A DNA stretch of 64,000 bases from assembly GCF_000143415.4 (NCBI RefSeq), contig NW_003314261.1, positions 2,674,904 through 2,738,903 of the forward strand. Reading direction: 5' to 3'. Origin of the DNA: Selaginella moellendorffii (lineage: Eukaryota; Streptophyta; Lycopodiopsida; Selaginellales; Selaginellaceae). The translations under genes were made by a program, and so were the position numbers. The notes below the pieces were generated by a model. It saw only the letters and a program-made list of their open reading frames with translations, did not search any database and was not told where the DNA came from. Below are positions 11,641-21,689 of this stretch, one piece after another; position 1 is the stretch's first letter, and each line of letters opens with the position of its first letter.

Positions 11641-11679
11641 CCGGTTGCAGCCGGTTGCTACTACCGTCTGTAGCCGGTT
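11641..11679 (-). promoter_or_regulatory. triple AACCGG motif upstream of kinesin-8
   Basis: CCGGTT occurs at 11641, 11651 and 11674, which is AACCGG on the gene's strand, 230-270 nt upstream of the ATG. AACNG is the general MYB-repeat binding core. Three-repeat MYBs drive G2/M genes including kinesins in plants, so these are candidate sites, although the classical MSA core AACGG is not matched. Confidence 0.3.
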
Positions 11680-11699
11680 CTTTGGTTTTGAAAGTAGCC

Positions 11700-12517
11700 C
11701 TAATAGAAAAATGTATTAAGTGTTGTTATTATTTACATTTGAATAAAATATTATTTGTAATATGTATGCAAACCTTTTCTTTTAATAATTTTATATACCA
11801 TAGGCAGTTAAAAGTGCACAAATATCACAAAACATTATTTATATGTGAAACTGAAAAGGCAAGTCTAGGTAAAGTAATAGATTATATAAATTTTCCAAAA
11901 ACTCACCATTATACTTTTAATATTGTTGTCGTTTGTTTAAGAAATGATTTGAAGAGGAGTTTGATTACTTAAATTTAGCTGACTTAGTTACCTCAGTTTA
12001 TTTCTTTAAAAAAGAACACCCCATCTACTTTAGAGATAACAATCCAAAGCAAAAGAAGGAAGTTAGAAAATCACTATTCATAAAACACAATAAAAAGATT
12101 TTTATTGTGTTTAACGTAGCCTATGGACACATGCCATCTTCTATTGTGTAGATGTTTAAGATATTCCACTTCCTGGAATATTCCTTGATAGAATATTTTC
12201 TCCTTCTTATGACTATATGGAAGGAATTGACATTGTATTCACTTCACATCTGTAGAACTTCTCATGGCTATAACACATTAAGTGTCAACCCCCTTAACAT
12301 GGCAACTATAATGGCCTAGAGAAAATTCTCATGCTCCTTGTCCCACATAAGCTAAAACTTTGCTCGAGCACCTTGAGCACTTCCAATGCCAGGCTTCGAA
12401 TGCCAGTCCCTCCCACCGGCACTTGTCCGATTGGTTCTCCACGGACACAAAATCGAAATGTTAGGGCAACATTGCTGTGGCGCCACACCATAAACCCTAA
12501 AAAAAATTAAAACTTTT
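11700..12517. other. AT-rich intergenic DNA
   Basis: AT-rich sequence with no gene I can support. A short minus-strand open stretch (12306-12491) directly before the next gene is unrecognised. Confidence 0.5.
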
Positions 12518-14629
12518 ATGGATCGGATGGAGGTGGATCGGGCGGCAAGGGTCGAGGCGGCGCTAGCAGGTGAATGCTTCAGTGTGGATTTCGTGGGCGA
12601 TGCACACCGGCAGGTTTACCGGCAAGTTCTAAAGCTTCGCGAAGATGCCAACATAAGCATGCACTACTCGCCCTACTCTCCCTTCGTGCAATCGTCCTGT
12701 GTCGGCAAGACGAGGTGTGTGCTGGAGATGTCCACACTGGGGGTCTACATTTGCTACTGCAGCCTGGCGGGCAAGGACTCGTCAGCTTATCCGCCACGGA
12801 CGGAGTTCCTCGCGGACAGGCTCGCCGAGAGCTTCACCGAGCTGGAGATGGTGCTCTACTTGAATGCTTGGGTCCTAGTCCTGGCCGTGGCATTGGAGAA
12901 AGGAACTTCGGCCGTGGAGTGGAAGGACAGGCAATTACCTGGGAGCAATTCCGGCATCGCCCAAGCAGTGAGGGAGAAGTGGGAAGAGCTCATTGCTTCA
13001 CATCCAGCAAAGGGCTATGAAGAGGACAAGCGTGACAGGGATCTCGTGAATGGTGAGATTATGAACGATGCATTGGAGCGGGTGCAAGAGCTCTTGGATG
13101 GTGATCACGACGATGAAGACATGGACATGGACAGGATGGATTCGGACAGCCAGGGCGAATTGGTAAATCTTCGAGTCATATTCGTGTTTGACGAGGCCAG
13201 GGGTCTGACTCTGCCATCAGACACCCCATTCTCTCAACTCCGCCGGGCGCTCAGAGTTTTTTTCGTGTGGACTGCCTACTTTGCGCTCCTGCTGGATACA
13301 ACTGCGAAAGTGAGCAACATTTTGCCGAGAAAGAGCGACGAGGACAGTAGCAGGGCCTTGAAGATCGGGATCTCCTTGCTGCCTCCGATCTACTACTTGC
13401 CAACACTGCAACTAAACATGCCCAAGCCGGGCCTCAGCGTTGTCGAGTATAGCGCTCCATCAACCTGGATGAAGTATGGAAGGCCGGTGTGGGCCGCCAG
13501 AATGGCTCGGGAAGGACAGAGTGAAGTGGTTTTGAGGACCAAGTTGTTACCGTGGGCTCAGCAGAAGCTCATGGGTGGTGAAATCAGCGACGAGTTCGCC
13601 AAGGACGGGAAGATGACAGAGAGCCAAGCGATGGCATTGCTTGCTGCTGCAACAGGCCTGCAGGTGTGTCCTCGCTGCCCGCTGGCTGAGAAATTGGCAG
13701 CGTCGCATATGAACCTCGTGTTACGGGTGACGAGAGACAGGTCGCGGGTTTTTGTTGCGCTGCCGGCAGAGCCCATCCTCTCAGAGGCAGCTGCTGGGCT
13801 TCTCAGGTCCGAAAAAGTGAAGCAAAATGCTCTGATGCATATGGAGGCGGCGTGCTTGGCTGGCTACGCCACTGGGGGACCCCGTGGCGAGTTTGTGGCC
13901 AAGTTTATCTTGGCTGCTGCGGTTTGGGACTTGGCCAAGGCAAAGCAATCAGGTGGCTGGTACCTTCGACCGATCAAAGTGCGGGACTTCTTTCGGACGC
14001 TGCTTGTGAACAATAAGCGGGACATAACTACGAAGGAGGCGTTCAGCAAAGTTGTGTCCGGGCTGCCCGCAGGTGGTCTCCTGTTCTTCCATTCTTTTGT
14101 GGTGGTGGGAAAAGTCCCAGATACTGCATTGCTGTGCCGATGCTTCGCAGGAGGTCTTGCCATCATGTATCAAGCGGACAACAATATGCCCGGTGCCAAT
14201 CTCATTCTTCCTATCTGGACTCCTCAGGGGATGACTTGCTGTGTTGTGTCCGTGAAGAATCAGTCGCACAAGGGCTGGTGGGAGGGACCGTCATTGGAGT
14301 TCCTCAAGTCTGAGTTCACCAAGCTCAAAGTTGGCACTAGGATACCCATTGTTATTGTCCTCATGTCAATGCGGGAGCCAGCAGTTGCTGCCCCAAACTC
14401 TTGGATTCTGTGGGATGGGGAGGATAAGAGATATCTCCAGCTGACATGCTATGGCCTTGATGGCAACTACGGTTACCTGTCCATGGAGGTGAGGGGCTTG
14501 CTCAGGAACATACTTGTAACCAGGCCGGATCCTCTTAAAGATGCAGAGGATATTGAAGCCGAATGGATCAAGAAAATGCTGCCGTATCAGTACGAGGAAG
14601 TCCCTGACTTTGTTGTGTCTTTGGCATGA
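12518..14629 (+). CDS. fungal-type P-loop NTPase, Crinkler/RHS-like family
   Basis: Single-exon 703-aa protein. A P-loop (SSCVGKTR, about residues 59-66) is followed by LEMSTLGVYICYCSL and an AYPP motif. A Walker-B-like VIFVFDEARGLT sits near residue 225, then YGRPVWAAR, TESQAMALL, ASHMNLVLRV, AEPILSEAAAGLL and RGEFVAKFILAAA. That motif order matches, from memory, a large family expanded in basidiomycetes and assigned by others to the Crinkler-RHS type (NTPase plus a restriction-endonuclease-fold domain). The C-terminal LILPIW...CVVSVKNQS could be the nuclease core, with the expected Asp and Gln/Glu replaced by Asn and Ser. It is intronless and GC-richer than its AT-rich surroundings. Function is unknown; a DNA-acting, transposon-derived or effector-like role is inference. 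An acidic, Met/Asp-rich insert precedes the Walker B motif. Confidence 0.75.
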   Translation: MDRMEVDRAARVEAALAGECFSVDFVGDAHRQVYRQVLKLREDANISMHYSPYSPFVQSSCVGKTRCVLEMSTLGVYICYCSLAGKDSSAYPPRTEFLADRLAESFTELEMVLYLNAWVLVLAVALEKGTSAVEWKDRQLPGSNSGIAQAVREKWEELIASHPAKGYEEDKRDRDLVNGEIMNDALERVQELLDGDHDDEDMDMDRMDSDSQGELVNLRVIFVFDEARGLTLPSDTPFSQLRRALRVFFVWTAYFALLLDTTAKVSNILPRKSDEDSSRALKIGISLLPPIYYLPTLQLNMPKPGLSVVEYSAPSTWMKYGRPVWAARMAREGQSEVVLRTKLLPWAQQKLMGGEISDEFAKDGKMTESQAMALLAAATGLQVCPRCPLAEKLAASHMNLVLRVTRDRSRVFVALPAEPILSEAAAGLLRSEKVKQNALMHMEAACLAGYATGGPRGEFVAKFILAAAVWDLAKAKQSGGWYLRPIKVRDFFRTLLVNNKRDITTKEAFSKVVSGLPAGGLLFFHSFVVVGKVPDTALLCRCFAGGLAIMYQADNNMPGANLILPIWTPQGMTCCVVSVKNQSHKGWWEGPSLEFLKSEFTKLKVGTRIPIVIVLMSMREPAVAAPNSWILWDGEDKRYLQLTCYGLDGNYGYLSMEVRGLLRNILVTRPDPLKDAEDIEAEWIKKMLPYQYEEVPDFVVSLA

Positions 14630-15049
14630 GTACAAACTGAGGTACGAGTATAAAGTGAGGTTGTGTTCAAAACGCTATGGTCCAATGGTTTGCTAAGAAA
14701 TTATGGAATGTTTTTATGGCATTTTGTTACTTTCCTCCAAGTTGGATTTTGATTTTTAAAAAATAGTGTGTTTACAATCCCCCTTCTTTTCCTATCTTTA
14801 AATTTATAGATAGCATGTTCTAGCACAATGGATTTGCTGAGATAGCTTCAATGAGATAGCTTGAAATAGTCAATACTTGAATGAGATAGCTTGAAAGAGT
14901 CAATACTCCACAAACCAAATGTAGTAGTGTGAAAAAACAATGAAAAATATGGTTCCAGCATCTATAATCATAGCAAGTTCTTCTTCCTTTGCCAAACGCA
15001 GCAACAAAGCAAAAGGGGTGGTACACACCTGTTATTAGCATGTAGAAAT
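14630..15049. other. AT-rich intergenic DNA
   Basis: Nothing gene-like is seen. A short tandem motif (aatgagatagcttgaaa) occurs twice between 14848 and 14900. Confidence 0.5.
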
Positions 15050-16524
15050 TTAAGAAAAAAGAAAATACTTACATTTACATGGTGTTAAGATTGTGCTTCT
15101 TCTGTCAAGTATGTGTTCTTTACAAAAGTTGTATTTGCCATATTCCACGAGGCAAGTTGTAGTTGTTGTTGATAGAACACCATTGATAAGTGCTGTCACT
15201 GGTGTTGCCTTTGAATATTGGAGTTCTCCAGCTTTCAACGAGCTCTCAACTGCAGAAAAATCACGAAAGTGAGCCTCAAAAAGATCTTCATACACTGGAG
15301 TAGGGATCCCAAGATTTCTCCTTTGAAAGTTTGGCATTCCTTAACAGCTTGTCCTCGTCTCGTTCAAGGTTTCCAACAAAAATTCGTACTTATGCTTTTG
15401 TTGTAAGATCACTGCCCGTGACTTTTTGAAGTTTTTGCCGTGTGGAAGAGCAATTTTCAGCTTGTCTCCAGAAAGTTGTGTCAAGTGCTCAATTATATGT
15501 TGCAGTAGAATATCCTGTTCACTATCTAGCTGCACCAACTTGGCCTTGTTCACTCGTTTCATATGCTCATTACATTGAGCATTTTGTTTTAGCTTAAGAA
15601 ACAACAAACAATCAGGATTATCATTGCAACCAATTTAAAAAGATCAAGAGTGTAGTTCACAGATGGAAAACGCATCCACATTCAAGCTTGTGTGGTGCAA
15701 AATAGTTGCATGTTGACAATGCTGAGGTGGTAGTTTCGTACTGATACTTCTTGTCCTCAACGTCAAAAGCCTTCTTCAATGTTGAGCTAACAGCACAAAA
15801 AGGTTTGTACTTTGCTCGTAGTAACTTCTCCCACCTACTAAGGACCACCACCATAGAATATGAAACCTTAGATTGTTGAACAGAATCAACAGTATAGTGA
15901 AGAGTGGTTGATGGAGACTCATAAGAGATTTTCTTCCTTTTCTTGCTGCTTCTAGGTTTAGCCTCAATTTTGGTACAGGTTTTGGTACCACTAATCACCA
16001 TTTTACCACTGTCACTTGTCCGACTTTTAGGTTGAGGCTCATTGTCGGAGCTAAGTTTCAACCTTGTCTTTGGACAGCACTGCTTTTCGTGGGCTTCTGC
16101 GGACCAGCTACTACTTCTTCCTTGCTCTTTTCTCTTGCATCTTCTTCAAGTTAGTCGCTCTAGAAACTGCATAGGAGTACCAATTCACTTGACCTCTTGT
16201 GAGCTTTACTGCAAATGCCCGAGCAAAGCTAATACTCACTTGCCCATTGGTAAAGTTGTCGCTCTGGAAAACTCGACGGTGAATCTGTCAAATGACTCCT
16301 TCAGCGTTGCAAATGTATTGAGCCATAACCAAGCAACTTTGTAGTCGGTTAGCAACTTTGTCTCGTGCGCAAAGACGGTCTTGATCCACTTGCGCCATGT
16401 CCCAAACTCGATCCATTATCTCTCGTTTGACATGGTAGCTGTGTCGATCAGTCAGGCAAAGTCCCACCTTTGGGAGAAGCTCGACATCATAGAACTTGTC
16501 ATCAAACTTGCGGACTTTTGACAT
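15050..16524 (-). pseudogene. unrecognised broken reading frames, possibly transposon-derived
   Basis: Four minus-strand open pieces (16524-16288, 16061-15657, 15607-15341, 15337-15050) lie head to tail. Between 16310 and 16240 coding-like sequence continues in a shifted frame (KESFDRFTVEFSRAT), so either an intron or a frameshift separates the first two. The pieces are rich in Lys, Ser and Thr, with a CGC-type cysteine patch near 15660. I do not recognise the family. The position next to a hAT element and another old repeat suggests mobile-element origin, but this is inference. Confidence 0.3.
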
Positions 16525-17265
16525 TACTGCCTGCTCCTTCCAAATGTTGGCGCCTGGCCATGGCTCCTGCCGCTGCTACTCCTCCCTGTTGCTGCCGCTG
16601 CCGTTCCCTGCTGTTGTCACTCACTGCCGCTGCCGCTGTGCCGCTCCTTGCCACTGCCTTCCACTACTCACTAACACTACAATTATTTCAAATAAGCTAT
16701 GGAAATTGATTGGATTCAATGGATCAAAAACCTCTAATTTAAGCTTCTGGAGGAGCTCTAGGAGCTGCCAAAACTCCTAGCATCAGCTACTGCTCTATGT
16801 AGCACTCATGATCAAACCAATCTACTTGTGGTTGAGCCTTTTATAGTACCACCCGTCCATGTCCTAGCATGATCCCTATGCATAAGCCATGAAAACTGCT
16901 TCACAGTGCCAACATTAAGGTTGAAGATTATTTCACTGCACATGTTCATGCACACCTCAGCAGCCGCCAGAAAATAAGAAAAGCTATCTATAATAGTATG
17001 AATCCATATGTTCTATGGAGCAAACGTACACCAACCTGCAAGAGAATTCACTGGGCAAGAGAAGCATAGGAAAAAAATTCTACTTACTGTCAATATACTA
17101 AATTCTTATAGGAGCAGTGATATTGTACACTTGCTTGTTGATCACTTGTTTAAACCCCATTGCCTATTGAATAGGATCGATGATTTGTAGCGCTCAACAT
17201 ACATGCCAATCTTGATCCCAACATGCCTTAATATGCCATGTGTATTTCTCACTCCCCAAGTACTC
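16525..17265. other. non-coding stretch with Ser/Cys/Leu low-complexity
   Basis: The interval contains a cytosine- and trinucleotide-rich patch (16560-16670, gctgccgctgcc-like) and otherwise nothing that reads as a gene. Confidence 0.4.
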
Positions 17266-17659
17266 CTAGCTACATCTAGTAGAAGGAGCTCTCACAAATT
17301 GGTTTTCCACCCATAGGTTTTCAATACATTCTGGAGGTAGTGCTCTAATGAAGGCCCTTGCAACCTGCTTCATACTCCAATCACACAAGACATAATCAAC
17401 TTCTTTAAGGTAATGTAAACCATGGATCATGCTACTTTGGCTATCCAAAGCTGTGCTAGAACCTGTGCTAAATGCCTCACTAGAGTCACTAGACCTGTCT
17501 AACTCACAAACATAGCTCGGAACTTGATGCAGTCAAGAGCTGGTGCCTGCCAGTTGGAGTTGAGAGCTCTAAACCCTACACCAAGGCCAGGATGCTGCTG
17601 CGAGAGAGCCGTGATAGTTGCCTGAAGATTTATTCCCACAGTGTCACTACTGCCACTTC

Positions 17660-20101
17660 CATAGTTGCAGCTAGACGTGCAAACGTTCAAACGCGTCCAC
17701 GTTTAAACGCCGTTTAAAACGTTTTTTTCAGGGCAATCAAACGTTTACATGTTAAAGCCTAAAATGATTAGGAAAACACTAATATTTACTAAATACACTT
17801 TAATCTGATATTAAGTTTATAAAACCCAACTGATAAAACAAATGAAAGAAGAAGCCGTTTTAGTCGTCTTCTGATTCCGAATCGTCTTCCATTCCTTCAT
17901 CAATGCTAAACTCGTCAGCAACCTGATTTGGTTCCTCAAAAGCTTCTTGCAGATCCAAAATCCTCTTCCAATGAGGCTCCAACTCCAGCTTGTCTATATC
18001 AATCTCCAGCATCCTCAAACCTTCACTCTCCAGCTTCTGAACAACCCGCAAGTTTGTATGAATGTAAACCAGCTTCTCAGCATTTTTGGGAAGCAAGCGG
18101 GACCTGCACTTTGTTTGTATCAAGCTCCATGAGCTCCAATTCCTCTCACATGGAGAAGCGCAAACAACCTGGCTTAAAATCTAGAGAGCCATGCAACGTA
18201 GATCAGGCATCTCTAAACCAAAAGAACTCCACCAGGTTACTGGAAACTTTCTGGTCTCCCGATCCTTGGCAACAGGTAACCTCATTTGCCGTCCAAGCTG
18301 TTGCCGAAACCTCTCAAACTGTGCCTGCAATCTCAGCTGCAAGTCCAGATCACCTCCACTATAAACATGCATGTACTCCAACCAGTTCCCGCGTGCCTCA
18401 TTGTCCAGCTTGTCGTTCTCTGGGTTATCCCCCAGAAACAGAGGATGAAGAGCAAAAGCAGCTCCATGAATGACGTTGTGCATTTGATACCACCTTGCCT
18501 CCTTCAGACCGTGTGATTCAAGTAGGAAATCCTTGATTTGTCCCACTTCCTCATGTGCATAAATTCCGTTTCGAGCTCCCTCGTCCATCTTCTCAATCAG
18601 CCGATCAACAGCTTCAAAGATGAGGCCTGAAGTCGCCCCCTCCCGATCAGCGAGTCGAAGAACTCGAAGTAAAGGTCCGAGCAAAATTAACAAATTCTCG
18701 CACCGCTCCCAGAACGAGTCATTGAGAACACGAGATCGCAGCTCCAGGCCCTCCAGCTTCTTAGACCAGTCAAGTCGCTCCCATTCTTGGCTCACCACCA
18801 TTCTTCGAAGCCCGGAGAGATTCGTGGTCTCCAGAAGCTGAGACATCACGAGAAAAATATAAGCAAACCTCGTGGTCACAGGCTTTATCAGGTCCCGTTT
18901 GCAGAAAGTTCTATAAAGAGCTAGAACCCGTGGCTTTGAGGTGATGAAGGTAACTATCTTCGCACAGCCATCGACGAAAGGCTGCACCCAAGACAGAGCT
19001 CCAATATCTTCAAACAGCAAGTCCATAACGTGGCAAATGCAGCGAACGTGTACAATCTGTGGAAACTCCTGCTGCAAAAGCTCCCCCATGACCACGCAGT
19101 TGCTTGCATTGTCTGTCACCACCTGCACAACGTTTTCTGCACCAACCTCGGCAATCACTTGTTTCAGCTGCTCAAACAACCATGCTCCGGTTTTCTTCGC
19201 ATTCTTGCTGTCCACAGCCTTCAGGAAAATTGAGCCTCTCACAGAACTAACCATGAAGTTGATAAAGAGACCGCTTCTTGATATCAGACCAGCCATCCAT
19301 GACAATGGTACAACCATATGTCCTCCAACTTAGCCGCACATCTTCAAGCCGCTTCTGAATGTGTTGTATATTCGTTGTAGCTCAGTTGTCCGCAACTTCT
19401 CATATCCCATGAGGTTGTCAATCGCTGGACGCCCCACTTTTGCGGCAACTTTCAGCATTCTCTTCAAGTTGTCTCTTCAGATTGTGTTGAAGGAGATGTT
19501 CTCGGCAAAGAAGAACTCTGCAACAGCATCATCCAGTGCCTCAGCCGAAGCAGTATCAAAAAATGTCACCAAATTTCCATCCGAGGATCTACGTTTCGCT
19601 GCTCTGCTTGTCCCAGCACTGGACCAGTTCTCCGTGCTTGCCACCATAGATTCTGCTGGCCCCCCTGAACCCTGTGCGGCTTGCTGCAGCAGATGCCCAT
19701 CATCAGCATCTGCTGGGTCTGCTAGCTCGAAATCGGAAAAACTGCTGCGAGCGTTTTTAAGAACTTCATAAGGGATCTCCCTCATTGCCTTGCACGTTTT
19801 CACACCTCTTGCCCGAACTCCAGCGAGATGTGCTCGCACTCGCTCTGCTCCCCCAGTGTGAATCTCATGACAATACTTACATGTCCAGTGCCGCTCTGCT
19901 CGTATCACATGCTTCCAGCTCCAGCATTCGCGGCGTCCTCCAATTCCTGACATGACCCTGAAGAAACCCTAAAGAAACCCTAAAGAAACTCTTGTCTCTT
20001 TTCGCAAATAGTGCAAACGCGTTGGGAGTTTAAAACGGCGTTTTTTAACGCGTTTAAAACGTTACGTTTTTTTAGTTTCATACGTTTTCCGGCAACTATG
20101 G
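17660..20101 (-). mobile_element. hAT-superfamily DNA transposon, inactivated
   Basis: A 2.44-kb element with terminal inverted repeats CATAGTTGC (17660-17668) and GCAACTATG (20092-20100). It is flanked by 8-bp target duplications GCCACTTC (17652-17659) and CCCACTTC (20102-20109), one mismatch. Long subterminal inverted repeats built from AAACG/CGTTT units lie just inside both ends (17677-17728 and 20011-20085). An 8-bp duplication and a minus-strand hAT transposase identify the superfamily. The mismatch in the duplication and the coding defects show that the insertion is not recent. Confidence 0.9.
17860..19953 (-). pseudogene. hAT transposase (BED zinc finger / DUF659 / dimerisation domain), broken
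   Basis: The frame from ATG 19953 begins with a BED-type zinc finger (W..H then CKYCHEIHTGG and ERVRAHL). It continues with the DUF659-like core (WLFEQLKQVI, VVTDNASNCVVMG, HVRCICHVMDLLFEDI) and ends with the hAT C-terminal dimerisation signature (ILSQVVCASPCERNWSSWSLI) and an acidic tail. The same frame is kept from end to end but is broken by TGA at 19477-19479 and TAG at 18181-18183. A segment at about 19265-19370, where the conserved SWRTYGCTIVMDGWSDI reads in another frame, implies two compensating indels. It cannot encode an intact transposase. No intron fits these breaks. Confidence 0.85.
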
Positions 20102-20109
20102 CCCACTTC

Positions 20110-21152
20110 TGCTGAGGAAACCTATACCACCTAGCTGCTGCACTAGAGCGCTGCCACCCAAATTTTGCTAGGGCTGGGAGTTGCTCCCGCCTTGCTGCTG
20201 CCTAGCAAGTGGCCCTAGAGGCAATTGTAGCTTCAGCTGTGCTGACGTGGCTTCCATCTAGTTTCATGTGGAGGCAAGGGCGGTATGTACGAATGCCTAG
20301 AGTAGCTGCTACAGCAATGATTTCTCCCCTCACTATCACCACGATGGACAACGTGACACGTGGCAAACCACCTGGGAAACTTCAAATGAAATTGATTCTA
20401 TTTCTAGCTTTCCCCATTTCTCTTTTTCTTTTCTTTGTTTTTTTTTTTTCTTTGTTCTTTCATTTTGTTTCTTCTCTTTCCAGAGTATACGCCGTGTGTA
20501 AGTTTGCAAGCAAGGATCCAGCCAGCCAAAAGCATTTTATCTATAAGATGAACAGGTAGGTTATAGGAGACTTATTGGCAGGAGAACACAGTAAGGTAGT
20601 GCTTGTTTCTAGGGTACAATTTTTTTCTTTTAGCCTTTCTCTTTGCCAACATCCTCTAAGCACCTACACATTACCGAGTAAGATGTATGTAGGCTAATAA
20701 CCGTAATTGGCCAAGGAGGTGGCCCCCAAGTCTGGGCATGAGAACTGAAGAAGCTTGGCCCTGGAAGCTGGAAGGATGCCTCCAAATGAGTAGAAGGCCA
20801 CTCATGTTGCTGTGCCAAGTCACATGAAGAAGTGTCGTGACAAATGCTGCAAAAGATGCCCGTGTGTGGGAAGACAAGTGAGTCCTGCTGGAAAGTGGAT
20901 GAAGAGAAGTGAGCTGCACTCCTCCAAAGAGCCATGATGCTGTGAAGAAGTCGGGCTGAGAAGGTCGCAAAGCTGTGGGTCGAGTCGTCATGAAAATCCG
21001 AAGAGTGGCTGTGATGATCCGCTAAGGAAGAGTTCGTTGAAGATGCCTGTGCCATATCTTGGCCTGGACTAATATAATGAACAGGTCCTCCAGGTCCAAA
21101 AGGATGAAGTGCCCAAGCTGGAAAGTCTCCTCAAAAATGCTGGAACATAGTT
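20110..21152. other. repeat-like DNA, no supportable gene
   Basis: The first 150 bases are the right part of the interrupted Gln-rich frame. A T/C-rich stretch (20400-20480) follows, then minus-strand open frames (20630-21055) rich in Ser/His/Phe with no recognisable domain. Confidence 0.35.
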
Positions 21153-21686
21153 TCAATCGGGGAAGTCTGATGCCTCATAAAGAGCTGCTACTGGATGAAG
21201 TGATCTGTGAGAGTAGGCAGCGGATGAAGAGTGAAAGACTCCATGAATAGAAGTTGTGCCACCAAGAGGGAAGCGTGGCAACTCATAAGTTGTAACACTC
21301 CACGATGAAGTGCACGGAGCTTGGAGTGGTAGAGCCTGTAAATACAAGATTAGTACAAAAATATAGACAATAGTGTAGATACAGGTCCCAAAGAAACGTG
21401 TGTAATCTCCCAAGGCAGCATGTGGAGCAAAGAACTTCTCATCTGCTGCAGATGCCGAGATCTGGAAAATGCTAGAATCTCTTGAATCTCGCTCCTCCAG
21501 AGGATCCTGGGCCTCCATGAGCAGGACCAACTCCAAGGGAGTTCCCTGGTGGATAGGAGTCACCACTTCTTCAAGGTTGAAATCGCTGGAAGCAGGGAAG
21601 AAGAGGTCACCACCTTCATGGGGAATATGCTGCAAAACTGTTGAATATTTATTACCCAAAATGGGATTGCTATTAGGACTATACAA
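21153..21686 (-). other. unrecognised open frame
   Basis: A 177-codon minus-strand frame with a hydrophobic stretch (CIYTIVYIFVLILYLQ). No domain or splice context is recognised. It lies in a transposon-rich block and may be a fragment of a mobile element. Confidence 0.25.
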
Positions 21687-21689
21687 TAA

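Larger units (their letters stand above)
17266..20257 (-). pseudogene. Gln-rich reading frame interrupted by the hAT element
   Basis: An older minus-strand frame starts at the ATG at 20257 (METS... with QQQ runs) and runs to the right hAT boundary at 20110. It resumes beyond the left boundary at 17651 and continues to about 17500. Removing the element and one target-site copy gives a continuous frame across the junction (LSRSGSSDTVG). The frame also has its own stops (about 20170 and 17500), then a further open stretch at 17448-17266 (MIHGLHYLKEVDYVL...). It may be a gag-like or host-gene relic; the family is not recognised. Confidence 0.4.

Noticed and set aside
17677-20085. AAACG/CGTTT runs as telomeric or regulatory repeats
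   Set aside because: They are confined to the two ends of the hAT element and mirror each other, so they are best explained as its subterminal repeats.
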